Below, one piece after another: positions 10,778 through 21,358 of a stretch of 64,000 nt of DNA (position 1 is the first letter of the stretch; each line of letters opens with the position of its first letter). The notes under the pieces were generated by a model. It saw nothing but the letters and a program-made list of their open reading frames with translations, was not told where the DNA came from and searched no databases. The DNA is from Rhyacophila brunnea (taxonomy: Eukaryota; Arthropoda; Insecta; Trichoptera; Rhyacophilidae): positions 868,001 to 932,000 of the forward strand of contig JAGYXB010000825.1 of NCBI GenBank assembly GCA_022495005.1, read 5' to 3'. The position numbers were made by a program, and so were the translations under genes.

Positions 10778-11461
10778 TTAAGGGTGAGACGCATGCCAGC
10801 AGAGAACTTAGCGGAAAAATACGAAGCTTGCAATTTGAGTTTTTTTTTGATAATTTACAATTTCAATTGTATTAATTAATAAATAGGTATGTATCTGAAA
10901 ACATTAAAAAGGATTTTTTTTTAATTCAAAGATAAACTTACAATTGTAAAAAAATGTAATAAAATGTGAATTCGTTGCAGGGTCACATCTTATTATTACA
11001 TTATATTTTATGGTCATATTTATTATTATAATTTAGTTTATTAAGTTTTCAATTTTTCGTCGTGTAGATTTTTGACTAAATGAAACTGATATAAATAAAA
11101 AGGATTTCTAGTTTTACACATTTATATTTTAATAAAATCGATGTTTTTTTTTAAATAAATATAAAAAATATTAAAACAATGAATTAGTCAAAAATCTACA
11201 CGACGAAAAACTGTAAAATTAATAATAAATATGACCATAAAATATAATGTAATAATAAGATGTGACCCTGCAACAAATTCACATTTTTTTACAATAACTG
11301 TTAATTTATCTTTGAATTAAAAAAAATCTTTTTAATGTTTTCAGATAGTTACATATTTATTAATTAATAAAGTTGAAATTGTAAATTATCAAAAAAATTC
11401 TCAAATTGCAAGCTTCGTATTTTTCCGCTAGGTTCTCTGCTGGCATGCCTCTCCCCCTTAA
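10778..11461. mobile_element. TTAA-flanked foldback element B1 (long hairpin)
   Basis: Two inverted arms of roughly 300 and 275 bp (10778-11078 and 11185-11461) surround a loop of about 106 bp. Outer ends are TTAAGGGTGAGACGCATGCC and, reversed, TTAAGGGGGAGAGGCATGCC. Inner arm ends are TCGTGTAGATTTTTGACTA and TAGTCAAAAATCTACACGA. TAGCGGAAAAATACGAAGCT lies in both arms. TTAA at both edges is the piggyBac-type target. B3 and B4 share one arm's sequence plus the loop sequence, so this looks like a palindromic derivative of that MITE family. Confidence 0.85.
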
Positions 11462-11560
11462 GGCGAATCTTCTACTTATCAGAAGCACCTAGCGGAAAAA
11501 TACGAAGCTGTCAATTTTAGACATATTTTTGATAATGTAATTATGACATTTCGGGAAAAA
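11458..11560 (+). mobile_element. TTAA element B2, left end only
   Basis: TTAAGGCGAATCTTCTACTT followed by AGAAGCACCTAGCGGAAAAA reproduces the family B terminus. Homology fades after about 11560. Its TTAA is the same four bases that end B1, so the elements sit back to back. Confidence 0.65.
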
Positions 11561-11609
11561 TATAACATTTAATATTGAAATTATTGTATCTCTTTATGTT
11601 GTATTGATG

Positions 11610-11815
11610 TTTAATAACATAGGTTTTCAATACGCCATAAAAAAATCTATTTTTTTTTTAATAATTTGTGCATTCTTCATTGCTGGAAAGCATCAAATAA
11701 ACAGAACTGAAACCGGTGTTGCCGCCAAGCTAAGTATATCTCGTCTTAATCAATATAATAATATGTTCAAAACGCTTGGGTGACTAAGTACAACAAAATA
11801 ATGAGTTTAATAATT
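11610..11815 (-). repeat. Repeat C core, copy 2
   Basis: This is the reverse complement of the block at 3170-3365 and 43130-43345 (here TTTTCAATACGCCATAAAAA … ACCGGTGTTGCCGCC … GGGTGACTAAGTACAACAAA). No terminal repeats remain directly beside it. Confidence 0.65.
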
Positions 11816-11819
11816 CTGT

Positions 11820-12345
11820 GGAGTTTATTTATTTAAGAAAACATTGTGGACATAACAAATCTAAATTCAAGACGTACACAACATGAGATTTACATTATAA
11901 GTCAAATATTACCCTCACAAGAGAGAATAAGAGAATATAGAAAAAAATCTATATAAAAACAATAATAATAATAATAACAAAAAATAAAATAAAATCAAAA
12001 CATACTAAAGTACAATGTAATACAGAAAAATAAAAATTTTGAAAACAAAAAACATACAATTTTATACAGAAAAATAAAGTTTCAAAATCAAAATGCAAAG
12101 TACATCATTGAAAATTTCTATGTCTTTAGGGAGCGCATTTACTAACCTTGCACCCCTCGCTAATGATGCCTGATAGGCTTGACACGAGGAAACGGTTCCG
12201 ATCCAGAGTAGGTAATTGACAGGCGCATGTAAATTCAAATTCATTAGGACACCAGGATTGGAAACCATCCCTCACGATAACACGCAAAAGTGTTCCAAGA
12301 GCAGAAGAGACCGACGAGATTCAAGAGAGTGAAAAGTAAGCAAGT
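11820..12345 (-). pseudogene. CR1/jockey-type LINE 3' end (copy 1)
   Basis: On the minus strand, HSLESRRSLLLLEHF is followed after a break by SNPGVLMNLNLHAPVNY and ARLVNALPKDIEIFNDV, stopping at 12062. SLE.RR…L, NP.LL..L…P and RL.N.LP.DI..F.. form the conserved tail of CR1/jockey-type reverse transcriptases. The 3' UTR follows to about 11820 and contains CATGTTGTGTACGTCTTGAA, shared with the tails at 26736, 30870 and 34890. At least one stop interrupts the frame. Confidence 0.6.
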
Positions 12346-12415
12346 AGACAAATTGAGGTTTTTACGCCGAATGCCAACATGCAGTGATTATATTATATAA
12401 ACTTAGACCCCGTTT

Positions 12416-12774
12416 ACACGTGCATGGGTTTACTGTTGACAGCATGCATGAATCAAAAAAGTTTGGAAGCTTCTGAATTTTCATGTGACAGGAGAAATTT
12501 TTCGATCTGCGCCTGCGCAGTAGAAAGTTAGTGGCGAACCTGCCGGCAAAAAAACGAATTAAGAACGATTTTTTCAGGTTGACCGATTTTCACTACCTGT
12601 CAAATAGTACAAAATAGTACAATAAAATGACAACATCGCGTCTCGCTCAGAGCTCTTAAATAGTGAGATTGGAGAGTCAGTCAGCACTTTAACGTGTAAA
12701 CAGTTTGTATTGTCACGATAGTTCAAAATACGCATTATTGCTGCCAGTAAATTCATGCACGTCTACAGGCGCCA
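12416..12774. mobile_element. Harbinger-like MITE with TTA target duplication
   Basis: Left end GACCCCGTTTACACGTGCAT and right end (reversed) TGGCGCCTGTAGACGTGCAT are imperfect TIRs; they diverge further in. TTA flanks both sides (12413-12415 and 12775-12777), the usual 3-bp PIF/Harbinger duplication. The 359-bp interior is more GC-rich than its surroundings and has no transposase. A 60-codon frame inside is not supported. Confidence 0.55.
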
Positions 12775-12834
12775 TTAAGTTGTATACGTATTTAATGAAT
12801 AAATATATTATGTGACAAAATGAACGTTTTATTT

Positions 12835-12905
12835 TTCCACTGGCTGTTCTGTTTTGTCACTGTTCTGTTTATTCATGTTACGTTATATCATATTTTGTTT
12901 TGTTC
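12835..12905 (+). repeat. GTTCTGTTTTGTC repeat cluster (element C terminus)
   Basis: GGCTGTTCTGTTTTGTCACT, then GTTCTGTTTATTCATGTTAC and TTTTGTTTTGTTCGGTTACC. This matches the right edges of the elements at 2405-4280 and 43030-43455. The partner end is not obvious; core copy 2 (11610-11815) may belong with it. Confidence 0.55.
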
Positions 12906-12950
12906 GGTTACCATATTTGATAATACCTAGTATCTACATCTACAAATAAA

Positions 12951-13422
12951 ATTACAAGATAAAAAGAACTTTTACTACTAACTACAACGTTTTTAAATTT
13001 TCTGTTGAATTATTATGCTCAATATGCTCAAACATGTACTTGATATGAACTAAATAAAAAACATACAAACAAACAAAATATATAATACTGAAATGTCATT
13101 TTGATTTCCATAGTAACGCACAGATATATTAATAATTTAGTTGCTAGGACCACCCCCTTAGCAACCAATAATAGTCTTTTACTTTTACGGATTTTTCTGA
13201 AATAACTTTTCATACAAAATAGAATTAACTGAAAATGAATTCAATTCTGCTTAAAGATGGCTAAAAGTATTAAAAGAATGCATTGGCATCGTGTTCTGAT
13301 ATATTCAAAAGTTACAACTATCTAGCTAGTCGGGAAGTTAGTTAAAAATCGATTGCAAGATTTGTACTGGACAAACCACCACTGGACAAACAAGAATACG
13401 AGCTAATAAAAACGTTGTAAAA
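12951..13422 (-). mobile_element. MITE A copy b
   Basis: Reading on the plus strand from AATTACAAGATAAAAAGAAC to AAAAACGTTGTAAAATAATA, it contains all landmarks in reverse order (CCATAGTAACGCACAGATAT, GGACCACCCCCTTAGCAACC, TAGTTAAAAATCGATTGCAA). Both ends are preserved, but the inner right part has diverged (TTATGCTCAATATGCTCAAA in place of the SINE-free consensus seen at 62160). Confidence 0.85.
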
Positions 13423-13964
13423 TAATAAATCTTTCGATATTTCAATGTTAATATAAGACTAAACAAGATTAATGTAAACATATTATACACTTCCATAACA
13501 AGTGTTGAGTCCACACGAATATACTGGCCAAATTATTTTTAATAAATAATTATAGCATTTAAGGAATGTCACAATAATAATAAAAAAAATGCATTTTGCG
13601 TATCGCTTAGAATAGTTTTCATAAATATTTATGTTCGTTTATTATTAAGTAGTAGCAAACGTACTGACACTGCTAAAGCGCGTGTGTTAAAGAGATTTTA
13701 ATTTATTCGTTTTTTTCTAGAAATTATTATAAAAAATATGGTTTAATAATTTATTTGACACGATTTGTAACGGTTAGTTATTGAGATAATTGATTGGAAC
13801 GAACCGCTAGTATTTTAATTTTAAATTGTTTATTTATATGTACCTATGTGCATTGGTACTAAATTGAAAATAAATTAACTCTAAAACAAATTCAAATTCT
13901 AAATCTCATTATTTATGTACAAATATAAACTATAATATATATGTACAGCTTAACAATATTATTT
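13423..13964. other. Unrecognised AT-rich interval
   Basis: No gene or recognised repeat is seen. Confidence 0.4.
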
Positions 13965-14450
13965 TATTATTTTATTTATTTAGAAAAAGAGTATTACGGC
14001 ATTACAGCGATTGGCCAATGCGTAATACATAATAAATACAAAATTATAAAAATATCTTAATTACAAATAACAACTAATATAACAAAAAAGTAGAAAAGAC
14101 AGCATGTGTATAAGTAAATATTAATGAAACATGATAATATATACAATTATAAATTTAACCTATTTAACACATCCACAAACATATTATATAGTTAATAAAA
14201 AATAAATCGACCTTTATGGTGCCATCAAATAAGTTAATTGCACGAAACACAGCATCATGAAACATAACATCTGTCCTGCGACGAGGTATCTTCAAGACAG
14301 TAGAGCTACGAGTGATATTGGTGCCATTGGTGGGAACATGAAAATTAATATTTGCCAGTAAATACGGATTGTAAATGAACCCACGAAGAAGTAAAAAGAA
14401 ATGCTTTAAAAGAACAATCACTCTTCGGGTAGACAGGGATTGCATTGATA
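13965..14450 (-). pseudogene. CR1/jockey-type LINE 3' end (copy 2)
   Basis: On the minus strand, MQSLSTRRVIVLLKHFFLLL is followed by YNPYLLANINFHVPTNGTN, then LKIPRRRTDVMFHDAVFRA and IKVDLF, stopping at 14164. L..RR…L, NP.LL..I.F.VP, P..RT and a final D.F are the conserved C-terminal motifs of CR1/jockey-type ORF2. The frame continues upstream to 14688 only because it runs antisense through a hAT transposase. A 3' UTR of about 200 bp follows. Confidence 0.65.
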
Positions 14451-14454
14451 GCAT

Positions 14455-14847
14455 ACCCAGAAGAAAACGTTTTGGTTGAATCGGAGTGAAGAATAAAATA
14501 AAATCCTTCGTCAAGAAAAGCAATGCAAGTTGTAAATAAAGTACTGCTCTGCTAGCATTTGTAACATCATATCTATGCGAAACGGGATTTTCTGAATTAG
14601 ATGCAGTGAAATCCAAATATCGAGTCCGTTTAGTAGAAAAAGAGCACTTCGTGCTAATAAACAAGCACATCCATCGCATGAAAAACAAATTAATTTAAAA
14701 TGAATATTAAAATCTTTTTTTTGTATTAGTACATTTTTGACTATTTAAAAATGTGTCTGTATTATTTAATGAAATAAAGGGGGGGAGGCGCCAAGATTAG
14801 ATTTTTTGTAAAGGGAGTCGTAGTAACATAAAGTTTGGAAACCACTG
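14455..14847 (+). pseudogene. hAT transposase C-terminus (hATC dimerisation domain) and 3' TIR
   Basis: The frame 14543-14698 encodes LLAFVTSYLCETGFSELDAV, then KSKYRVRLVEKEHFVLINKH and a stop. This is the C-terminal hATC dimerisation motif of the ZBED/SCAND3-like hAT group (LLPF.T.YLCE.GFS.L…K.KYR.RL). A broken NPSSRKAMQV lies just upstream at about 14497. Downstream comes GGGGGAGGCGCCAAGATTAG and the terminus GGAAACCACTG at 14847, as in the elements at 57221 and 59963. The catalytic region is missing; a LINE (minus strand) abuts its left side. Confidence 0.75.
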
Positions 14848-15599
14848 CCGTATAGTATACGGTCATCTCTTTCCGATAAGAAGGCTTACGGCGAACTGTG
14901 CCACGGTGAAATGTTTTACGTATAATTTACATGTAACCTGGTAACCTAATGTCACATAACAGTGATGGGAGTGTTAAATAGGTATGTTTTTTTCAAATGT
15001 GAAAAATGTTAATGAAAATCAACGATGTCATCGATTTTTTGTAATATACATAAATACTATTATATTGGTTTTTACTCTTTATCAATTATTTAGTATTCTA
15101 TTTCAGGGTTCAAATTTTAATGGCTAAATAAATTTAATAATTTAATTTAGATATTAGTATATCATAATATTATATGATACCTATAACTTTATAACACGCT
15201 AATCTTGGTAGATATGCTTAGCTAAAATGGCGGATAAATAAATTAAACCCGACCTCGTGCCCCAGTATCCCATACTTTCTCGATAGTTTGACAATTAACA
15301 AATGAATGTGTTAATTATTATGGTTACACAACTAGAATGTGTTAATAAGTTAATAAGATTGGCTCGCCGGTTACTTTCTTGTCAGTAATGATTCAGTGGC
15401 TTACTTTGGGGAGGGTATTTATTGTATCCGGATAATGATTGCGCACAGGGAAAATTGTCACAGTAGATAAAAATCAATATTGACATGGCAAGAAGTATTT
15501 TTGAATAAAAGCATCATTTATTCTATAATAGATACGGCACATTATGCTTGAGTACTGACGGAGGCTGATCAATGTCGGTCTTGGGCATACTGTTAGCTC
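14848..15599. other. Unrecognised AT-rich interval
   Basis: No gene or recognised repeat is seen. Confidence 0.4.
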
Positions 15600-16111
15600 T
15601 TAAAGGTGATCTCTTTACCTACCAGAAGCACCTAGCGAAAAATGCGAAGCTTGCAATTTGAGACATTTTTCCTTCCTTTTTATTTATATCAAATTGAGCT
15701 TCAATATTGGGACCATACATAAATAAGATTTCATATAAATAAAAACTGTTTCAAGTTATACACATTTATGTTTTTATAAAAATCGATGTTTATTAAAATA
15801 AATATAAAAAATATTAAAACTATGAATTAGTCAAAAATCTCTTAAGATTAGCATAGAAAACTTAATAAACTAAATTTTTATAATAAATATAACCATAAAA
15901 TATATGTAATAATAAGATGGAGTCCTGTGACAAATTCACATTTTATAACATTTTTTACAATAATTGTAAGTTTATCTTTGACTTAAAATAAAACATATTT
16001 TTCTTTTCAATATTTTCAGATACACATTAATAATTAATACAGTTGAAACAGTAAATAATCAAAAAAATTGTATCAAATTGCAAGCTTCGTATTTCTCCGC
16101 TAGGTGCCTCT
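15600..16111 (+). mobile_element. TTAA element B3 (MITE with TIRs)
   Basis: Left end TTAAAGGTGATCTCTTTACC then AGAAGCACCTAGCGAAAAAT; right end AAGCTTCGTATTTCTCCGCT then AGGTGCCTC. The interior (GGGACCATACATAAATAAGA, TATACACATTTATG, AAAAATCGATGTT) matches B4 at 47011 and the loop of foldback B1. No TTAA follows the right end here, so that edge may be eroded. Confidence 0.7.
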
Positions 16112-16168
16112 GTGGTAATGCATTGGAGTATGATTAGGATTTCTTGGACTGATCGCACGCCCGTAATA

Positions 16169-17104
16169 AGGATTACAATACCGAACAAAACATCATTACC
16201 GGTATTTCTGTATTTTCTATTGAATACCGTTATAAACGCCGCTATTTGTTAAAACATTTCCTCATAGTGCCTTTTTTTTCATCCCAAACGTGAAACCGAG
16301 AGAGAGAGCATTTGATAACTCTTGCAAAATCCCGCCCAAAACCAAGTCGAAAGCTTTTAAGCTCTTCAACGGCCCACATGCTCAGCGTAGGTCAAAATAG
16401 AGCTGTTATGGTATTTTCAGAGCATGACCCTGGACATTACTTAAACGTTGTAGATAATCTATTTATATAATTTTGAAGCCTTATTATCCTTTATATTTAT
16501 TTTAAACAGTTGATGACTGCACAAAGTATTTTTATTACATAAAATAGTATTCTTTTAAACCTCTCGCTCTAATGTTTTAGAATATAGCCATATTTCGGTA
16601 CATCCATGTGCAGTAACATTAATGTAAACATTATATAGTGACATATTTACGATAAAATAATATATTTGTGATCCCAAATTTGAAAAGAATTAGGCATTTT
16701 TTTATTAAAAAAATAGGCACGATTAACACATTTGAATATAATTCTAAAGATACTGATTATAAGTTATGTCTTTGACCATTCAAATCTGATAAACATCCTA
16801 TGAATAATGATTTCTTTATAGTAATTATTGACTGAATATAAATAAGGTAGTATTTTTTTGAAACACGCCATTTCTATTGGCATTTCCCAGTGGTTAAGCT
16901 ACAACATACGGCCATAATCTTACATTGACAAACGATAAATGAAGTAGGGAGTAAGATCATGGTAACGCGCGTGTTTGAACATGTACCGTTTTTAAAAAAA
17001 TATTTTTTTTTTCGGTTAGGTTGATTAGGTTAAAATACCGGTGTATTTCAGTATCGATTAATACCGGTATCCCGGTTTTCAGAGGACCGGTATTACAATT
17101 CTTA
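16169..17104. mobile_element. hAT-like element F copy 2, split by a TTAA element
   Basis: Left end AGGATTACAATACCGAACAA and right end (reversed) AAGAATTGTAATACCGGTCC. Both carry ACCGGTATT palindromes as in copy 1 at 7080-8003. The interior from 16357 to about 17010 belongs to family E, which must have inserted later. Confidence 0.5.
16357..17010 (+). mobile_element. TTAA element E1 (left half preserved)
   Basis: It begins TTAAGCTCTTCAACGGCCCA then CATGCTCAGCGTAGGTC, and carries AACGTTGTAGATAATCTATT and CCTCTCGCTCTAATGTTTTA. The latter are also in both arms of the foldback at 23500-24744 and, reversed, in E3. Toward the right it contains GGTTAAGCTACAACATACGG and AACGCGCGTGTTTGAACATG, matching the middle of E3. 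No transposase frame survives. Confidence 0.65.
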
Positions 17105-18504
17105 GTCCGCAATCAATCATAATATTATTATTTATTATTTACACACATTAGCCTGTATTTTTATTTCAATATTCTTAATAATTATTCTTTACGTCATATC
17201 GTGAATGCTTTGAATTTATAATGTGTCATGTTCATTATATGTAAAATAAATAAATTATAATATTTAATTCGTATTGCATCACTCACGGCCTGCGGTAAAA
17301 GTGAGAGAAACAAGAGATGTTAATTTCCGCGCTTTTAACTGATGCGTAGTTTCTTCTTACCGTCGTAGAGTACGCTCTATGCAAAAAAGGGCAATAGTTT
17401 GACGATGTCGAAAATAATAGTAAAACTCATGACCAATAGGAAGTTGAGTATTCCTTTCTGGTGGGGAAGTGTTGGTGTTTAATTTAAGATATCAGTGGCC
17501 TCGGCCAAATAAATGTAGATAAGTGTGTATGTTTAAGTCAAGCATGCATAATCTATATTCTATAAAATTAATATAAGCTATCACTAAAAAACAAGACATG
17601 CTTTTTAATATAATATATTTTAAGTATATCCTCTTATCAATAATATTACCACAAGCCACTGGAGTCAGTAGTGACTTGTGACTAGTGAGTTTAATATTAG
17701 ACTAATCGATCAATGTTAACGAATGCGATTAGTCAAAATGATTTTATTAAAAGGCCTACTAGGAATCATTCACTGCATACATATTTCATTCATTAACAAG
17801 TGTAAGTATATACAATACCTACATACAGTAAACTAACCGTTGACCATCGTAACAGTTAAACGATTTCTATATTATTATCTAATCTATAGTTTATGGTATA
17901 TATATTTTTTTTAATTATGTGTGTTTTTTTTTATTTGTGTGTGGCAGAAGTAAAACTTAATTATGACTATTAATAATTTAATGAGAACTTTTTAATATTT
18001 TTTTCTATTCAAGACTAACTTACATATTATTTAAGGATGTAGAGTCGATTTACTCATTGAAAATACATAATAAATGGAAAAGCCTATAGAAATGTAAGTC
18101 GGAACCATTGATATACTACTGGATGAATCATATGCTTCTTCAAATGACGCCCGATTTTCAGCGAGTCGGCCTTTGTCAAAACTTACTGAGTAAGCCCGGT
18201 CTAGCTTGCATCTTACTCTAACTAATAGTCAGCGCATGACGACTTGCTCTGTCTGTTTTGCGTTGCAGCCACCCTTAGGTTCACTATTCCAAGAACGCAA
18301 ATTTAGTTTTACAGCCAGGGCAATACGGGTGAAATTCGTGTTAACGGTCTTAACGCATTATACCTACAAGGAAATATTATAAGACGATATTCGTTATATC
18401 TTTTGTGGTACATTTTTAAAATTACACTTGTATGGGAACTGCTCATCTAGTAGTATATCAATGGTCGGAACAAATTAGAAAAAGACTTGCATTGAATAGG
18501 ATTA
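17105..18504. other. Gene-free AT-rich interval
   Basis: No coding region or recognised repeat is supported. A moderately GC-rich patch at 18130-18300 shows no conserved frame. Confidence 0.4.
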
Positions 18505-18975
18505 TAACCAGGTAACGCAGAAATAATGGAAACTGAAATACCTAACGAGTGTGGAGTAACAGGCAACCGATCTTGAGAGTGGAAGAATATGGGATAAAAT
18601 AAAACACGTGTCAAGAATACGCTTGTCCGTCGTTCTGACAACTGCTTTTGGTTCATGCACTGACGCTCATTCATTATTGGTGTATTTGAAGGTTGCAAAA
18701 CATCCTGCGACAAAATTTAGTGTATTGGGGTATCTCTTCTTCTCTTTCACCCTGTCACGTCCCAACATTGGGGCATAGGGCAAGCACAAGTTGGCGCCAC
18801 TTCCCTCGGTCCATCGCCAACTCCTGTGCCTCCCGCCATGTCAGACCTGCAGCACGTAGGTCGCTTTTGTAGCATCGCTGCAGGGTGAGGGAGGGCCGGC
18901 CACGGCGACGGAACCCTTGAGGCTGTATTGGGGTATAGCCTATCGGAATTATATTTATTAATTTGTTCTCTGATT
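18505..18975 (+). repeat. Repeat G copy 2, split by a LINE fragment
   Basis: It starts ACCAGGTAACGCAGAAATAA, runs through ACACGTGTCAAGAATACGCT to TTAGTGTATTGGGGTAT (18717-18733), and resumes at 18937 with AGCCTATCGGAATTATATTT. The uninterrupted form is seen at 40036-40075. Confidence 0.75.
18734..18923 (-). mobile_element. 5'-truncated LINE insertion (ORF2 extreme C-terminus) with 13-bp TSD
   Basis: The minus strand encodes GFRRRGRPSLTLQRCYKSDL, then RAAGLTWREAQELAMDRGKW and LALCPNVGT before a stop. RGRP…W…DL…GLTW.EA…A.DR..WR matches the C-terminal end of insect LINE ORF2. A GAAAGAGAAGAAGAGA tail follows. The insert is flanked by TGTATTGGGGTAT at 18721-18733 and 18924-18936, so it is a bona fide 190-bp retrotransposition into repeat G. 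Confidence 0.8.
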
Positions 18976-19064
18976 CTAACACATTTCAGTTGCTGGTTGA
19001 AGATTTTGACAACAAATCTACCGACATATATATATTATACCTACATAATACCTACCTGCACAGC

Positions 19065-19325
19065 GGATATTTTCTTTGGAGCAGATGACGCAATCGATTC
19101 GACAGAAGATTTAAAAGGGGGCCCCAAAACAGTTCAAACCAGTCATATAAATATTAAATTATAGTTGCGGAAATCTTAAAAAAATATATAAAACACACAA
19201 TAGTACACCAAGAGATGCATTGATATTTTAGCAGATACGTTGCGGGATTAAATTTATGTTTTTATTTATTTTTTAAACTTTATTCAGTGCTTTGAGTACC
19301 TATCCGTAAAGCCGCCACTGAAAAA
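19065..19325 (+). mobile_element. hAT-like element I, right-end fragment
   Basis: GATGACGCAATCGATTCGAC then AGAAGATTTAAAAGGGGGCC recurs in altered form at 44390-44460 and, reversed, at 59610-59670. The edge CCGCCACTG at 19311-19319 gives CAGTGGCGGCTTTACGGATA when read inward, a typical hAT terminus. No left end or duplication was found. Confidence 0.4.
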
Positions 19326-19348
19326 TATAATATTATGAAGTTATTAAA

Positions 19349-19794
19349 ATATAATTACAAGATAAAAAGAACTTTTTATATACAACGTTTTTAAATTGTC
19401 TGTTGAATTGTTATGCTCAATATGCTTAAACTTGTACTTGATATGAAGTAAATAAAATAAAAACAAACAAATATAGAATACTGAAATGTCATTTTGATTT
19501 TCATAGTAACGCACGTATATATTAATAATTTAGTTGCTAGGACCACCCCCTTAGCAACCAATAATAGTATTTTACTTTTAACGGATTTTTCTGAAATAAC
19601 TGAAAATTAATTGAATGCTGCTTAAAGATGGCTAAACGTATTAAAAGAATACATTGGCATCGTGTTCTGATATATTCTAATAGTTTAAATGTCTAGCTAG
19701 TCGGGAAGTTAGTTAAAAATCGATTGCAAGATTTGTACTGGACAAACAACCACCGGACAAACAAGAATACGAGCTAATAAAAACGTTGTAAAAT
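19349..19794 (-). mobile_element. MITE A copy c
   Basis: It spans AATTACAAGATAAAAAGAAC to AAAAACGTTGTAAAATAGAT with internal landmarks reversed (GGACCACCCCCTTAGCAACC, AGTTAAAAATCGATTGCAAG). Like copy b, it has the diverged TTATGCTCAATATGCTTAAA segment, so copies b and c form a subfamily. Confidence 0.85.
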
Positions 19795-20349
19795 AGATAA
19801 TCTTACTTCTAAAATTTAAGATCGTTAAAATACGATACTTAATAATATTATAACTACATAATATTGTATAATAATTCATTATATTGTGTTTGTCTAATTA
19901 AGAATGCACTGGCATAATACGACATACTAAACTAGTATTTTTCATTATTTTTCTTCGAGCAATGAAGTGTTGACATTCATATGACCGGTTAAGTGAAATT
20001 GATAGATTTTCATTTCCCATAGTAATCAATCACATCCTACATCCAGTTAGATGAGAAAAATCGAAAAAAACAGTTCGTTAATATTAATAATTTGAATAGT
20101 AATTATTTCAAGTTATCTGCAGTTATTCGTTTGAATTGTAATAGTATTATGAGATATATAATATGTACTGCGTAGTGCTTACTCGTTCAAGTAAGTCCGC
20201 GGTTTGAAATAGTATTTATACGGATTTATCAGACATTGCAAAACGAATAATTCAAGAAAAGATAAATTACATGGAAGAGGAATGTTGTTGTCTTCTTCCC
20301 TTATGTATAAAACATTCTTCCAGCCAGATCTGATGTACGATCTAGAATC
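19795..20349. other. Unrecognised AT-rich interval
   Basis: No gene or recognised repeat is seen. Confidence 0.4.
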
Positions 20350-21358
20350 TAGTGTTTCTTAAACTTTTTTCATACCACGGCCCAATGACATTATTAATGA
20401 ACGACGCACTCAATACAGTAGCTAGCAAGTAAATTCGCGCATTCGCATGTATAGGTAGACGTCACGCAATTTCCATTATGCGATATCACGCATCGGGAAT
20501 TTATAGCAATATGACCATTATTGTAATGGCGTTAGAGCAGTGTTTCTAATGTCAATTTTCATTTGAGCGAACCCGTTCGAACCGAACCATTCGGCAGACC
20601 CAACAAAAAGCATCAGGAATTTATAGCAATATCACCTTTATTGTAATGGCATTAGAACAGATTATGCCATTCGGCAGACCCGACAATAAAGTGAGTGTCA
20701 TTTTCATTTCCATATGATTCGTCTATATTAATGTCATTGCCACGGCCCCCGAAATTAGAAAAAGAAATCCAAGGCTCCTTTGACCAACAGTACTTTATTT
20801 ACCATTAATTATTATTATTGATACATTGTTATTAAACATAATAGAACATTTCATTTAGTTACTTGTAAAGCAAAAATTAAAACTTCAAATTTAGTACAGC
20901 TACAGCATACAAAAACAATTTAATGAGATGGGTGTGATTGCACATTTTTCAGAATAAATTAATATCCGGTACAATGTTTGAAATGCTAATTCGCAGGGTT
21001 TTCTCCAAAGTCTCTTGAAAGACAAGACCTGTGTTTATTTTTTATTACCTGTAATGATGAAAATGTCGTTTCGCATAGGTATGCGCAAAAGTGCTTTTGC
21101 GATTGTCGGATATTCTTGCTGTCGCCTAATCCAAACTTATTTCATTAAATTCGACTTCAAGGGAATTATCTGATCTAATATCAATCAATTCTTCTTGAGC
21201 TGCCTATGTAGTATGATCATATTTTATGGATTTAGCAAATGGTGTTCTTATCCAATTGTACTTGTGGTCTTCATTTAAGTTTGGGAAATATTTTGCGGCT
21301 CCCTGGCAGGATCTCCAGGGCCCCTAGGAGGTCGCGCCCCCAGTTTTGAGAAGTACTA
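20350..21358 (-). mobile_element. Charlie-type hAT remnant
   Basis: Left end TAGTGTTTCTTAAACTTTTT followed by ATACCACGGCCC, and right end (reversed) TAGTACTTCTCAAAACTGGG, fit Charlie-type hAT termini. Between them is a decayed minus-strand transposase (20949-21298). A clear 8-bp duplication was not found. A 50-bp segment (GGAATTTATAGCAATAT…ATTGTAATGGC) is duplicated at 20493-20543 and 20609-20660. Confidence 0.65.
20949..21298 (-). pseudogene. hAT (ZBED5-like) transposase C-terminal region, decayed
   Basis: On the minus strand YNWIRTPFAKSI is followed by AQEELIDIRSDNSLEVEFNE, then with stops and shifts RKSTFAHTYAKRHFHHY, and finally ISNIVPDINLF and a stop. The order P..W..PF…E.LIDI..D..L…F.E is that of ZBED5/Charlie-type hAT transposases just before and through the hATC domain. 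Several in-frame stops make it non-functional. Confidence 0.65.

Noticed and set aside
14164..14688. 174-codon minus-strand frame as one gene
   Set aside because: It is a LINE tail joined to the antisense of a hAT transposase; the two halves are different elements.
21084..21298. Retroviral or other endogenous virus sequence
   Set aside because: The peptide order matches hAT transposases, not viral proteins; no viral hallmark was seen anywhere in the window.
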